Below are positions 34,534 to 45,172 of a DNA stretch of 64,000 nt, piece by piece. Made by a program: the position numbers and the translations under genes. A model generated the notes under the pieces. That model was given only the letters and a program-made list of their open reading frames with translations, ran no database searches and had not been told where the DNA came from. Each line of letters begins with the position of its first letter. Position 1 is the first letter of the stretch. Source of the DNA: Vibrio maritimus (lineage in GTDB: Bacteria > Pseudomonadota > Gammaproteobacteria > Enterobacterales > Vibrionaceae); assembly GCA_000755425.1 (NCBI GenBank), contig BBMT01000008.1, forward strand, positions 141,524 through 205,523, given 5' to 3'.

Positions 34534-35220
34534 TTAGTTCTTGCTAACGTATTCTTTAAAGCGCGCTTTAGTTTCTGCGTCAGCCTTGTTGTACCAGAAT
34601 ATCAGCATCTCTTCCGCCGTGTTGTCACCTGCGGTTGCAGGCAGCGTGGTTGGCTGTGCAGTAGTCGTAGCTGCGGCTGTTGTGGCCGTTGCAGTTGTTG
34701 TCGCGATAGCTGCTGTTGTAGCCACCGTAAGTGCAGCTACACCGCCTTTGCGGTTGTAGTCATCGGCTTCGCGGTTATAGTCGCGACCGATTTGCATACC
34801 GTCTTTGATAAGTTTGTCTTCAACGACAGGAACAACTTGGCCGTTCTTATCAGTGAGTGACCACTCTAAGTTGTCGATGTTTTTCTGCGCTTGGCGTGCA
34901 TCACGATACTTTGGAACATTGAGGGTCAATTCAGCATCTGTTGCTTCAAAGCGAGCGATGATGGCTTTGCTAGAAATCACTTTTCTTTCATCGCGATTCA
35001 CATCAAAGAAAGGTTCATATTTAAACACGATCTGATTGACGCCATCAGGTAGCGTAGCTGTTTGGCCAGATGAGAAAAATCCGCTTGAGTCTGTGGTTGG
35101 GTCGCCTGCATTGACAGAAAGAAGATCAACATTGTCAGGTATTTTGATGGTCACGTCAGCCATCGCAAGGCTACTACAACCGACGAGTAGCGCAGCAGCA
35201 ATCAGATTGGATGCTTTCAT
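34534..35220 (-). CDS. exported DUF2057 (YccT-like) protein
   Basis: A 228-residue protein with a signal peptide (MKASNLIAAALLVGCSSLAMA). The DUF2057 core has VTIKIPDNVDLLSVNAGDP, LPDGVNQIVFKYEPFFD and DNLEWSLTDKNGQ. E. coli YccT of this family is reported to inhibit curli assembly (CsgI). The C-terminal Ala/Thr-rich region (residues about 165-200) is low-complexity and hydrophobic-looking, and it separates the core from an AEEMLIFWYNKADAETKARF end that is common in Vibrio members. It is monocistronic, with its own terminator. Confidence 0.87.
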   Translation of the reverse strand: MKASNLIAAALLVGCSSLAMADVTIKIPDNVDLLSVNAGDPTTDSSGFFSSGQTATLPDGVNQIVFKYEPFFDVNRDERKVISSKAIIARFEATDAELTLNVPKYRDARQAQKNIDNLEWSLTDKNGQVVPVVEDKLIKDGMQIGRDYNREADDYNRKGGVAALTVATTAAIATTTATATTAAATTTAQPTTLPATAGDNTAEEMLIFWYNKADAETKARFKEYVSKN

Positions 35221-35770
35221 TATTATTTCCCTAGCAGAATATGTGAATCATGGTGTGTTCAAGCGAACTCAAGCTGTTTACGTTGAGGTTAGCTCAGTTT
35301 TCGGTCTTTAGCTTGCCTAGGTTAGCGACACTTTGCAATCTTGTGATGCTTTGGTTGGTTGAATTTCGTTAAAAACTGACATTGGCGTGGATTATTCGGT
35401 GCTTTATTGTGTTTTTGGTTTATAAAAAGCGCTAATTTGCTGTTTATATTGTGAATATAAAGCAGTTTAACTAAATGTGGTTGATCGATATTTCATCAAA
35501 TGCAATAGAGTGCTTAGTTACATGGCGGCGAAAATTGCTAATGAAAGCGAACAATACAACGTCAGTTCAAATCGCTTGGCTGTTGATAGCTTCTATATGT
35601 AAATCGAATAGGTTTGCTTGGCGATGAAAATTGAATCTAGTAGCATCGCCCCTCAAGCGAGAATCGCTCAACGAGCACTGAATGACCCAGTACAGCAGAT
35701 GGGTTAAATGAATGGAATCTCAGTGCGATTGTAGTCAATCCTATTGTACTTAAAGAGATTTCATTTGAAG
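35221..35770. other. 550-base intergenic region with a palindrome
   Basis: The region lies between the DUF2057 start (minus) and the BamA/TamA-like start (plus) and should hold both promoters. A perfect TTTATATT-GTG-AATATAAA palindrome spans 35443-35461. A 27-codon ORF starts at ATG 35624 and stops at 35705-35707, but it lacks a good ribosome binding site and I recognise no homologue. Nothing else is supported. Confidence 0.4.
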
Positions 35771-36921
35771 ATGTCAAAACGTCCTTTGTCTTTGATCTTG
35801 GCCGCGCTGTGTTCGGCCTCTCCTGCTATGGCACAAGACTCGCCAGCCCTGAAAAGCAGCAGCCTCAGACAGAATCTACACCAGTCGAGCCTAAAGAACC
35901 CACCAAGGTTGAAGAAGAATCAGAAGCGCTACCTGATAGGAAGTTTGCGGCTTTCCCTGTTCCAATTACCGATGATGCGCTAGGCGTAGGCCTAGGCGTA
36001 AACGCGATGTACATTCACGATCGCGAAGAAGGTGCGACCAATCCATCGACCAGTATGTTCTATGGTCAATATACAGATTCAGACAGCGGTATGGCTATCA
36101 TTGGCCACGAGCACGTGTTTGCTCATGATGCCTGGCGCGCGGGATTCTATGCGGGGCACTTTAGCCTAAACCTCAAATACACAGGTCGTATTGGGGCTCA
36201 GCTTCCGAAAGCCGCCCAATACGCGTCCTACTCCAATTTTGTCTACGGTGAAGTGCGTAAGCAAATCTTTGATGATTTGTATTTTGGTGTTCAAGGACTT
36301 TGGAGTGGTGGCAACGCAGAGCTCAATGAAAAAACCGACCCTGCGATAAAGAAAGCATTTGAACAAGAAATGAGTGGCAGCAATCACGCTATTGGCTTTC
36401 TTATGACCTATGACTCAAGAGACAACATGATGGGAGCCACAAAAGGCCTCAATGTTGATCTGAGCACACTTCATTACTCAAAAGATAGACGCACAGGAAA
36501 GCCATTTCATCGTTTAGATGCTGAGGTTAGTCAGTATTTCCCAATTGGTGATGATGTCCTAGCGTATCGAGTGATTGGTAAGGAAATGCTTGATGATGCA
36601 CCAGAGTATGAATTTGTGACGCCTGATTTACGCGGTGCGGACTGGAACAAGTATCGAGGCAGCTCGGTCTATCAAGCTGAAGTGGAATATCGCCACAAGT
36701 TTTCTACTTTATGGAGCGGTGTTGCCTTTGCTGGGGCTGCTGTGGTGCGCAATGAAGACCGCCAATTTGCAAACTCAGTCAAGTCAGAAGTGATCCCGTC
36801 AGCAGGTATTGGTGTCAGGTATTTACTTAATGCCAAAGAGCGATTTACTGTAGGTGTCGATGCTGCGGTATCTAAAATGGGTAACACGAGCTTCTACATC
36901 CGATTTGGTGAAGCGTTCTAA
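35771..36921 (+). pseudogene. BamA/TamA-like outer-membrane barrel protein (frameshifted)
   Basis: About 383 residues after repair, with a signal peptide (MSKRPLSLILAALCSASPAMA). A Pro/Glu-rich linker (STPVEPKEPTKVEEE) precedes a surface-antigen (Bac_surface_Ag, Omp85-type) barrel from FAAFPVPITDDALGVGLG to FYIRFGEAF, with a terminal Phe as expected for outer-membrane insertion. No POTRA domains are present, so it is a short stand-alone barrel rather than BamA itself. The frame break near 35840 needs one A (CCAGCC to CCAAGCC). Function unknown. Confidence 0.83.
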
Positions 36922-37062
36922 TACGGTTAAATCACTGAACTGACACTTGTAGATAACTGTTGTGAATGAGTGGTCTGTAAGTATTCGTTGTGCTTATAAT
37001 TGGGTGCAATTTATGTGCTATTGTTTTACGATGGTACGGCTATTAACTAATTAATCAAAGGG

Positions 37063-37944
37063 TTGAGTATGCTGAATATTGAACAGCTAGTGGCATTCGT
37101 CGCTGCGGCAGAGCAAGGTTCATTTTCTGCGGCCGCGAGGCATCTTGGTAAGAGTCAAAGCTCCGTTAGTATTGGAGTGAATAACCTTGAGCTCGATTTA
37201 GGCATTACGCTTTTCGATAGAAGCACAAAATATCCTAAACTGACCCCACAAGGCGAGCGCATGTTGGCCCAAGCGAAAGTGTTGTTGCGTCAAGCTGAGC
37301 GGATCCGAAATTACTCTAAAGCCAGTGTGGACAGCGTTGAAGATACGCTGAAAATTGCCATCGACCCATTGTTGCCCTTCTCTTTACTGGATTCGGCGAT
37401 AGAGAAAATGTCGCAGCGTTTTCCATTTACTCAAGTGGATGTATCACGTTTGAGTGCCCACCATCTGACGAGCGCCATTATTAATGATGACGTAGAACTC
37501 GGCTTCAACTTGGCGGCAGATGCGGTTCCTGAAGGTGTCGACTTTATTTCTATTGCCAACATTGAGTGGGTATGTATTTGCAGCCCAGATTCCATTTTTG
37601 CTGATATGCAGCAAGTCAGCAATGAAACCTTGATTGGTGAAAGGCAGATCGTTTGTCGCAGTATGATGCTGAACAAAGTACTCAAGGCTCAAGGTGCATT
37701 CTCACAAGATATCTGGCAAGCCGATGATCAAGAAGATGTGATTAAGCTAGTGGAGCAGGGCATTGGTTGGGCAATCGTACCGAGGGACTACATTGTCGAA
37801 AAGCAAGCGATGGGTACGTTGATCGACTTTAGACCTGAGTTCCAACGCTATGAAATGCTCAACTCTGCAGATGTCCTTTGGAAATCAAACACTCGCCTGG
37901 GGCCTGCGGCTAAGTATCTTTGTGAAATGCTTGGCGTTTTTTAA
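37063..37944 (+). CDS. LysR-family regulator
   Basis: A 293-residue intact LysR protein. The winged helix is MLNIEQLVAFVAAAEQGSFS, then AAARHLGKSQSSVSIGVNNL. It is followed by the ligand-binding domain from DTLKIAIDPLLPFSLL to the end. It lies 140 bases after the barrel gene on the same strand and ends at a terminator shared with the opposing sensor gene. No obvious target gene is adjacent in a divergent position, so its regulon cannot be guessed. Confidence 0.92.
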   Translation: MSMLNIEQLVAFVAAAEQGSFSAAARHLGKSQSSVSIGVNNLELDLGITLFDRSTKYPKLTPQGERMLAQAKVLLRQAERIRNYSKASVDSVEDTLKIAIDPLLPFSLLDSAIEKMSQRFPFTQVDVSRLSAHHLTSAIINDDVELGFNLAADAVPEGVDFISIANIEWVCICSPDSIFADMQQVSNETLIGERQIVCRSMMLNKVLKAQGAFSQDIWQADDQEDVIKLVEQGIGWAIVPRDYIVEKQAMGTLIDFRPEFQRYEMLNSADVLWKSNTRLGPAAKYLCEMLGVF

Positions 37945-37973
37945 GCATAGAGCATAGGTGACTAACTCAGAAG

Positions 37974-38004
37974 AAAAACCTCGCGTTCAACGGCGAGGTT
38001 TTTT
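37974..38004. terminator. bidirectional terminator between lysR and the Cache-GGDEF gene
   Basis: AAAACCTCGC and GCGAGGTTTT form a stem around 8 bases. Plus strand continues TTTTG, and the minus strand TTTTTCTTC, so it can serve both convergent genes. Confidence 0.9.
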
Positions 38005-38017
38005 GTGGCTGATGGAT

Positions 38018-39807
38018 TTAAGCTCTAAGCTCGTTTGGATAAAGATACACTAAGTTTCTCCCTTGAAGCTTTGCTTGCTGAAGATTTTTTAGGCCGCGAC
38101 TGAGAGTACCGTCAGCCGAACCCTCTATTGGTGTCGCTCCAATGGAGACGGTACTGACAATGTCTGCTTCGCCAATATCATCATGAACAATGGCCAGTGG
38201 GCTTTTTTCGACAAGTTGCCTTAACCACTCAAGTTGCTTTTGCGCATCTACAGTGTCATTGGCGCTAAACAGTAGACCAAAATGACCATTGTTGGTGCGA
38301 GCAAGGCAGCGCGATTGCGGTTTCGGGAAGCTTCTTTTCACAACACCAGCAATATGTTTGATCGCTTTGTCACCAATATCGCTGCCATAGCGGTCATTGA
38401 GAGCAGTTAAGCCACACAGATCGATCACGGCATAAAATAATGACTCATTATCGTTTGCTTTCGTCAGTTCTTGGCGTAAATGATGCTCGTTTTCTAGACC
38501 TGTGAGAGGGTCGTTCATCGCCACTTGCTTACTTAGTAATAGGTTTGCCAATGCTACTTCAGAAAAGTCACGTATAGCGCGCATGAGTCCTTCAAAAGCG
38601 TAGAAAACACTTTTGACGTAAATAATCCCTATCAAGCTATCGTGGTGATAGAGGGGAAGGGCGTAGTGTCGTCCGCTTATTTGTAGTTGCCTAGCAAGAG
38701 GATCGTACTCGTTGCTGTAAAGATAGTTAATGCCACGAGACTTAAAATACGCCGGCAACTTGTCGAGTTGATAGCTAGCTTTGGTATTGCCGTGATAATC
38801 GATGGTATTGAACTGGTTTGCCTCTTCATCATATAAGCAAAACTGAACCCCACCATGGTAAGTAAAGCGATCAAAGATATGTTTTAAATCTTGCTTAAAG
38901 GCAGCCATGTTTGTTGCTAGAGTCAGCTGGGATAGTCCTTGGTTCAACTGAAAGGTGATGTAGTTGACCGATATAATTAAAAACAGCAGCGCGAAGACAA
39001 CAATGGCCGTTAGAGAAATTTGGTAAGACGTAAACAGAATATCCGTTTGGCTGGTGCCAGAAACGACAACCCAACCGATTGGTTTCGTGCATCGAAAACA
39101 CTTTTCTTAAGTTCGCCATTGTAAAAGTAGTCATAGCTGCCACGCGTTCTCCCTGCATCAATCTGCTCTTTTAAACCACCTTGATAGCTGATCGAAGAGG
39201 TACCAATGCGGTTTGGATTGGGATGGAATACCAATTTTCCCGTCATACTATCAATGACAAAAACATAGCCGTTATTCAGCGTTTTTAGGTTCGATAGATA
39301 TTGCGTGGTGTGTTGGACATCGACTTCAAACCATACTTCGATTGGACTGTGATATAGAACTTGTTTGATGGCAAATACCCAAAAACCATCAGATTTCTGA
39401 TACAAGGTTGAGACGGCGTATTGTCTGGTAAATCCATCAAAAGTATGCCACTCAATATTGTTTTTGCTGTTTGCAGTGAGTCGGTCATCATTAAAATTTG
39501 CGTATCGATCTGCTTGTCGGTCATAAACCGCAACGCTTTTGTACAAATAACTGTTGGCAAGTATTTGGTTGGCAAGAGGCGCAAAGTTAGCGGTACCGAC
39601 TTGCTCTTGCAACAGATCTACCTTTGCAAACGTCGCTTCGATTTGCGACCAGATTAAGGCCGTCGCCACCTTTACATTATCTTGAGATTGAGATTTAGCC
39701 AGCGACTGAGAATGCAGATAGTGCTGATAGGAGAGATAAATGAGCACCGCAATTAACACAAAAGTGAGCGGTTTAAACAGGCGGAGCAACAGCTTAGGTA
39801 AAGACAT
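38018..39807 (-). pseudogene. Cache-domain sensor with degenerate GGDEF domain (frameshifted)
   Basis: About 596 residues after repair. A transmembrane helix (FVLIAVLIYLSYQHYL) and a periplasmic Cache domain (SYLYKSVAVYDRQADRYANF, VFVIDSMTGKLVFHPN) are followed by a second helix (LTAIVVFALLFLIISVNY), a GAF-like segment and a GGDEF-fold domain (NDPLTGLENEHHLRQEL). The catalytic signature is degenerate: ARTNNGHFGLLF replaces RxGGDEF, so diguanylate cyclase activity is unlikely and it may act as a c-di-GMP or partner-binding sensor. The break near 39050 needs one G in GGTTGGGTTG. Confidence 0.83.
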
Positions 39808-39907
39808 AACATATAAAACAAATTGAACACTACATCATTACTATCACTGATTATGGGTAGCTTTTAAAGACTTAATTGGTTTATCAATAACTCAGATCAA
39901 TTCAAAT

Positions 39908-39936
39908 AAAAAGAGCTCAACTAGTGAGCTCTTTTT
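39908..39936 (-). terminator. terminator of glgX
   Basis: AAAAAGAGCTCA and TGAGCTCTTTTT form a near-perfect stem around 5 bases. On the minus strand it follows the glgX stop by about 40 bases and ends in a T run; the plus strand reads similarly. Confidence 0.85.
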
Positions 39937-39973
39937 GGGTAATTTGCGACCACTTTAGTGGCTGTGTCGTCTG

Positions 39974-41934
39974 TCAAGACTGAGCGGAGTAATGCAATAT
40001 GGCCATCGACATAGGCGCTTGCAAGATTTCCCCTTCAGCATGACCGACTTCAGCCTCTGAGATATGGGTATCGCAGATGGTCTTCCAAACTTGATTGCGG
40101 TCATTCGGCAAAGAGAAACGAGCCGGAGCTTTGGTTTGGTTGATGAGATAGACCAGTTCGTCACCCTCCTCACCAATGCCGATGTGTAGAGCGACACTGC
40201 TTAGTCGGTTCCAATCTTCCATACTCATTAATTTGCCATCGACGCGACTCCAAAAAATGCGGTTGTCGTTGCGCTTTTCACCGCTAAAGGCACGGATGAA
40301 CGGCACCATATACTCTTGGCGTGCAGCCAGCATTTCCGCAAGCCATTGTTTGAAATGCTGTTTAGCTTCACTGGTTTCCCAATTGAGCCAACTTATTTCG
40401 TTGTCTTGGCAGTAGGCGTTGTTGTTGCCTTGTTGGGTATGCGATAGCACATCCGCAGTAAGGATATGCGGGATACCAAACGAAAACAGCAAAGTCGCCA
40501 TGAAATTACGCTTTTGCTTCTCACGCGTCGCGAGTACAACAGGGTTGTCCGTAGCGCCTTCTACGCCATAGTTGTTTGAGCGATTGTCACCGTGGCCGTC
40601 GCGGTTGTTTTCACCATTGGCTTCATTGTGCTTGTGCTTGTACGAAACAAGATCTTGCATGGTAAAGCCATCGTGGTAAGTGATGTAGTTGACGGTCGAT
40701 TTATACGGCCAATTGGCAGCGCTGTACAAATCGCGGGAGCCCATTATACGCGTCGCAAACTCTTTCAAGTAACCTTGATCGCCTCGCCAGAAGCTACGTG
40801 TAATATCGCGCAAACGGTCATTGCATTCATTCCAGCCAAATGGGAAGTTTCCGACTTGATAGCCGTTTGGCCCGATATCCCAGGGCTCAGCGATCAATTT
40901 GGTCATTTTGAGAATAGGATCCTGCGCGACCGCGCGGAAAAACGCTGCTTCACGATTAAAGTGATCACCATTACGACCCAATGTTGCAGCCAAATCGAAG
41001 CGGAACCCATCGACTTTGAACTCTTGTACCCAGTAACGAAGCGTGTCCATGACTAAGTTGAGAGCTGGCTGGTAGTTGAGATCGACGGTGTTGCCACAAC
41101 CGGTGTAGTTCGCGAAGTATTCGCCATGGCGAAGGTAGAATTTTGAATCTAAAGCTTTTAAGTTAAAGACCGGACCTTGATCGCCACCTTCAGCAGTGTG
41201 GTTGTAGACCACATCGAGAATCACTTCGATACCTGCTCTGTGCAGTTCACGAATTGTGGTTTTTAGCTCTTCTACTGCATTTTGGCGGGCATAGCGTGGA
41301 TCGGGTGCCATAAACACATAGGGGTTGTAACCCCAATAGTTCACCTTATCCATCTGAAGAAGATGAGGCTCGTGCATACAGGCGGCAATTGGAAGTAGCT
41401 GAAGGGTATTGATGTTCTGTTCTTTGTAGAAAGTGAGCATGGCATCACTAACTAGGCCAAGATAGGTGCCGCGCTCAGAATCTGGCACTTGCGGGTTGAG
41501 CTTAGAAACGCCTTTTACATGAGTTTCAAACAACACCATCTCTTCACGAGAAATGTTAGGTGACTTTACTTGTTGCCAGTCAAAGGTATCATCGACGACC
41601 ATGCAAGTCGGCAGCTCAAAGCTTTTTCAGCTGAAAACGGTGGAATATAATGCAGGGCTTTGTCTAAAGCTTTTGCGTAAGGATCGGCGATATACTGACG
41701 TTCCTCGCATGATTCTATGACAAAGCCATAACGTTGCCCTGCTTTTATGCCGCTAAGGTGAATATGCTTGATTCCGGCATAGTTGTTAAAAAGTGGGAAC
41801 AACTCTTGTTTGTTGTTGTCATCATAGAGAGCGAGATAAATAGCCTCACAATCCGGTGCATGAATGGCAAAGTTACAACCGACTTCATCCAGTGTTGCAC
41901 CCAGCGGATAAGGGCTAGATTGATGTTGCGTCAT
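39974..41934 (-). pseudogene. glgX: glycogen debranching enzyme GlgX (frameshifted)
   Basis: About 653 residues after repair. The N-terminal CBM48 domain (YPLGATLDEVGCNFAIHAPD) leads to a GH13 alpha-amylase-like barrel. The catalytic Asp is in GFRFDLAATLGR, the acid Glu in LIAEPWDIGP, and the third Asp in ITYHDGFT. It removes alpha-1,6 branches from glycogen or maltodextrins. The break near 41610 needs one T (GCTTTGAG to GCTTTTGAG), giving EKAFELPTCMVVDDTFDW. It is divergent from the lamB-malM locus, which suggests shared maltodextrin control. Confidence 0.92.
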
Positions 41935-42370
41935 AGAGATTTTTTCTATTTGTTCGTGAATGACATTAATCGTACTTTCAATAGTTAATAGCTTTGTAAA
42001 CTTTAGGTCAAGCGAAGATCACAGAATTTTAAATGTAATTTAATTTCAGTTTTCTTACCTAAAAGTTAAAAATAGTGATGTAAAGCATATTGTGCGCGTC
42101 AAAACATTACTCTCATCTATGCTACTCCCCCCTTGAATTGTGATCTCCCCTAAAAAAACGCCGTACGGTTATTTCTCTACTCCTTTCTCATCCCCCTCAA
42201 CTATCTATAGGGTGGAGGACGCTTCCATCACACGACTTCGTTAATCTGCAATTGTTCAATCAACTCGGGACCCTAACCGATATTTCAAGTGTTAAGCACT
42301 TCGGTACTGCCTCTGAAGTGTTTTAAAAAAAGAAATTGAATATAACGATAAGTTAAACGGAGTTTTCTAA
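41935..42370. promoter_or_regulatory. divergent glgX-lamB region with candidate MalT box
   Basis: This 436-base region must hold both promoters. TCTCATCCCC at 42186-42195 matches the reverse MalT box (CCTCATCCCC) at nine of ten positions, and GGAGGA at 42214-42219 fits the MalT core GGA(T/G)GA. A CRP-like half-site, TTGTGATCT, lies at about 42138. The long leader before lamB (CACTTC repeats near 42295-42320) can fold. MalT itself is not in the window. Confidence 0.45.
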
Positions 42371-43750
42371 ATGAAAAAAGTAAGTGTAATTGCTGCTGCA
42401 GTGGTGGGCGCATTGGCTTCAGGCGTGGTAATGGCTGAAGATAAAGTACAAGAAGGTTGGCAAGTAAATGGCTATGGTCATCTACTTTATAATGCAGGTG
42501 AATCACTGCAACTAAATGAAACATGGGAACACCGTCGTGATTACCGTGCTGCGGGTGCAGCTTTCTCTGGTAACCCAAACCAAGTTGAGTTTACAGTTAC
42601 TAAGGGCAACAACTACGATAACGGTTCTTGGTCTAAGTACGTATTAAAAACAGAATACGGCAACAACGAAGGTGGCAACGGCCGTGGTTTCTATGGTTCT
42701 TCAGGTGGTAATGACGGTCACTTGCAATCTGGCCAGCTAGAATTCAAAGAAGCATATGTAGAGCTTGGCGACCTTTCTATGTTCGCCGAAGGTACTAGCA
42801 TCTGGACAGGTAAGCGCTACTTGAACCGCCAAGCTGGTATTATGACTAAAGAATACTGGAAACAATCTTCAGGTGTTGGTGCTGGTGTTGAATACAAGAG
42901 CTTAGGTTTCGCTGACAACTTTGGTTTTGCGGTAGTCTCTGCGGATGTTGGTGACGGTTACTGTGTCAATGGCAGCGGTGAAACTGTAAATGGTAAACAG
43001 TGTGGCGTAGTGAGTGATGAAAACCAAAGCTCAACTCTAACGTCAATGGATCTATACCTATATGGTATTCAAGGGCTTGGTGGTAAGTTCGACTTTGATG
43101 TTAAGTATCAAGTACGTGCTAACTCTGACCAAGTTCGAATCGACAAGGGCAACCCTGATGCTGCCGACCGTGGTATTGGCGCAGGTATCACATATTCACG
43201 TGATTACTACGGTCTAGATGGTTGGTCATTGACTGGTATTACTTACGGCCAAGGTATTGCTGCAACTAAAGGCACCAACTTTGGTAACTGGAACGGTGAT
43301 TGGAACCAAGATGACCGCTCGATCTTCTTTACATCATATGGTGTTCTGAATGTTACTGACAACTTCCAACTAGGCTCTGAGATCGTATACTGGGATCTAA
43401 AAGCGCAGGACGGTAAGCAAGTATTTGGTAGCCAAGAAACTGTTAAACGTGGCTTCATTGGTGTGACTCCATCTTACAAGGTAAGTGAAAACTTCCGTTG
43501 GGAAGGTGTGTTGACATACGCTAACGAAACATTGGAAGACGGTTCTCGCTGGGGTCGTGAAGATGATTCAACGTCATTCTACACAGCAACCCTATCTCCA
43601 GTATTTACTGTGAACGCGGATTACTTTGGTCGTCCTCAAATCAAGCCTTACGTTACATACATGAGCTCAAGCGATGATGGCTACTCTTGGTCTAAGTCGT
43701 CTAAAGGTAGCGAAACTCGCTTCGGTGTTGAAGCTGAAATTTGGTTCTAA
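42371..43750 (+). CDS. maltoporin LamB-family porin (copy 1)
   Basis: A 459-residue outer-membrane porin with a signal peptide (IAAAVVGALASGVVMA). Hallmarks of LamB/OmpS maltoporins: NGYGHLLYNAGES, a conserved ELGDLSMFAEGTSIWTGKRY segment, DYYGLDGWSLTGITYGQG, and the C-terminal GVEAEIWF with terminal Phe. LamB trimers pass maltodextrins through a greasy slide. The start has GGAG 9 bases upstream. It is followed by a malM gene 77 bases away, with a hairpin between. A second lamB-malM pair lies 1.4 kb downstream. Confidence 0.9.
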   Translation: MKKVSVIAAAVVGALASGVVMAEDKVQEGWQVNGYGHLLYNAGESLQLNETWEHRRDYRAAGAAFSGNPNQVEFTVTKGNNYDNGSWSKYVLKTEYGNNEGGNGRGFYGSSGGNDGHLQSGQLEFKEAYVELGDLSMFAEGTSIWTGKRYLNRQAGIMTKEYWKQSSGVGAGVEYKSLGFADNFGFAVVSADVGDGYCVNGSGETVNGKQCGVVSDENQSSTLTSMDLYLYGIQGLGGKFDFDVKYQVRANSDQVRIDKGNPDAADRGIGAGITYSRDYYGLDGWSLTGITYGQGIAATKGTNFGNWNGDWNQDDRSIFFTSYGVLNVTDNFQLGSEIVYWDLKAQDGKQVFGSQETVKRGFIGVTPSYKVSENFRWEGVLTYANETLEDGSRWGREDDSTSFYTATLSPVFTVNADYFGRPQIKPYVTYMSSSDDGYSWSKSSKGSETRFGVEAEIWF

Positions 43751-43780
43751 ACTTAAGAATCAGAAAGTTACATAACCTTA

Positions 43781-43802
43781 AGGGCAGTCATTAGACTGCC
43801 CT
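43781..43802 (+). terminator. hairpin between lamB copy 1 and malM copy 1
   Basis: AGGGCAGTC and GACTGCCCT form a perfect stem with a 4-base loop. A weak T stretch (ATGTCTCTT) follows, so it is probably an attenuator or 3' stabiliser. Confidence 0.6.
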
Positions 43803-43827
43803 ATGTCTCTTAAAATGGTGGAATATT

Positions 43828-44706
43828 ATGAATAAAAATATTTTGGCGCTAGTACTTGGACTTAGTGTAGTTGGTTGTGCGAGTAACTCTGGTGTTGAGC
43901 CCACCATGTCAGCTTCGCTTATGGATAAAGAGAGTGTTTGCTGTGTAAGTAAGAAAGACTTTGCGTGGGTTGGTCTGGAAAAAACGGAAGATGTCGATTT
44001 CGCTATTGATGAAACGTCTCCAGTGTGGAATTTTCAAACGGGTAAGAGTTTCTTCAATGCTTTTGAGTTCTCCCCTCGTTCAGGCAAGGTAAAAGTAACT
44101 CTAAGCAGTAAAATGCTTAAAAACCAAGTTTTTGCACCAACAGTGCAACTGCTAGACAAAGATTATCAGGTATCAAAAACAGTTCCATTGGCTGACTTTA
44201 AAGTACACTACTCGGATATGTTTAATGCAAATCGATACTGGTATGAGTTTGAAGTAGATGCTCAAGAACTGCCTTATATGGTGGTATATACAGATCCTAG
44301 TTTGATAGGCAGCACCATCACAGTTCCACATCCAGCTCGAGTACGAGCTGATGAGAGTGGCGAGCCACGACCAATCGTCACCGATCCTAAATTTACATAT
44401 AGTTACACCGGTGAACTTCATCTTGAAGTTCAAACGCTGAGCTTAGGCTCAAGAGCGACAACGGCACCAAGCGCACAAACCTCTTCAGCAGTTGTAGCCG
44501 CTGGTACAGCGGCAGCGGTGTCAAATGAGAAAGTTACAGCTCCGGCTAAGATTCAACCCGAAACGCAGCAGTACTATCATAGTGCAATTGAAAAGGCTGT
44601 TGTCGATGGAAACATTCCTAAGGCTCTTAGCCTGCTAGATGAAGCCAAAGCACTGAATATTGAAGGTGCCCAAGAGGTCTTTGTCAAAGCAATTAATGCA
44701 AAATAA
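43828..44706 (+). CDS. malM: MalM-family periplasmic lipoprotein (copy 1)
   Basis: A 292-residue protein with a lipoprotein signal (ILALVLGLSVVGC, then ASN). The middle (DFAIDETSPVWNFQTGKSFF, TLSSKMLKNQVFAPTVQLLD and FTYSYTGELHLEVQTLSLG) matches MalM, an outer-membrane or periplasmic maltose regulon protein that binds maltodextrin. The C-terminus has an Ala-rich linker and a short repeat (AIEKAVVDGNIPKALSLLDE) absent from E. coli MalM. The start is ATG at 43828 with GGTGGA upstream. It is co-directional with lamB copy 1. A paralogue follows lamB copy 2. Confidence 0.85.
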   Translation: MNKNILALVLGLSVVGCASNSGVEPTMSASLMDKESVCCVSKKDFAWVGLEKTEDVDFAIDETSPVWNFQTGKSFFNAFEFSPRSGKVKVTLSSKMLKNQVFAPTVQLLDKDYQVSKTVPLADFKVHYSDMFNANRYWYEFEVDAQELPYMVVYTDPSLIGSTITVPHPARVRADESGEPRPIVTDPKFTYSYTGELHLEVQTLSLGSRATTAPSAQTSSAVVAAGTAAAVSNEKVTAPAKIQPETQQYYHSAIEKAVVDGNIPKALSLLDEAKALNIEGAQEVFVKAINAK

Positions 44707-45172
44707 CATATTCACAGAATGGTTATTATTAGCCCTGAAAATACTTTGAGGTAATTTATCTCTCAATGTTTTCGGGGTTTATATTTTTCTCCTCTACCAT
44801 ACTGTCCTCAGGTTCACACCCAATTAACCTCAAAAAGTGACATTGTTCAAATAGCTGGTATTTATTACTTAAGTACTGTCTTGCTAATAAAGTGTGACGT
44901 TGATCGTTCTTTATCGCTGTTATTTTGAATTTTCTGTGCCCGACATCAAATTTCATTTCGTAAAGAAAATAAAAGTTCCAAAACCTTGCTCAGTACTATT
45001 GATGAGTGAGGGGGGTGCTTAGATGTACTGCCACTATTGTCAATAACAGCCCCTGTTCTATCAAAATTCCCATCATTATTCTCCTCTCCCGCAACTTTCT
45101 CACCACATCTTACATTCTGCTGCCTTTTCGAATGTCGGTTGAGAAATATAACGATAAAAATCGGAGTTAATA
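44707..45172. other. 466-base gap before lamB copy 2
   Basis: The region holds the lamB copy 2 promoter. C/T-rich patches (TTCTCCTCTCCC near 45081) resemble degenerate MalT boxes. A minus-strand ORF at 44756-44956 (66 codons, MKFDVGHRKFKITAIKND start) lacks a good ribosome binding site and a recognisable family, so I do not call it a gene. Nothing else is clear. Confidence 0.35.

Noticed and set aside
35624..35707. 27-codon small ORF upstream of the barrel gene
   Set aside because: Poor ribosome binding site and no known homologue; possible by chance in AT-rich DNA.
44756..44956. 66-codon minus-strand ORF between malM and lamB copy 2
   Set aside because: No ribosome binding site or family match, and it lies in a region expected to hold the lamB promoter. 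It cannot be supported from sequence alone.
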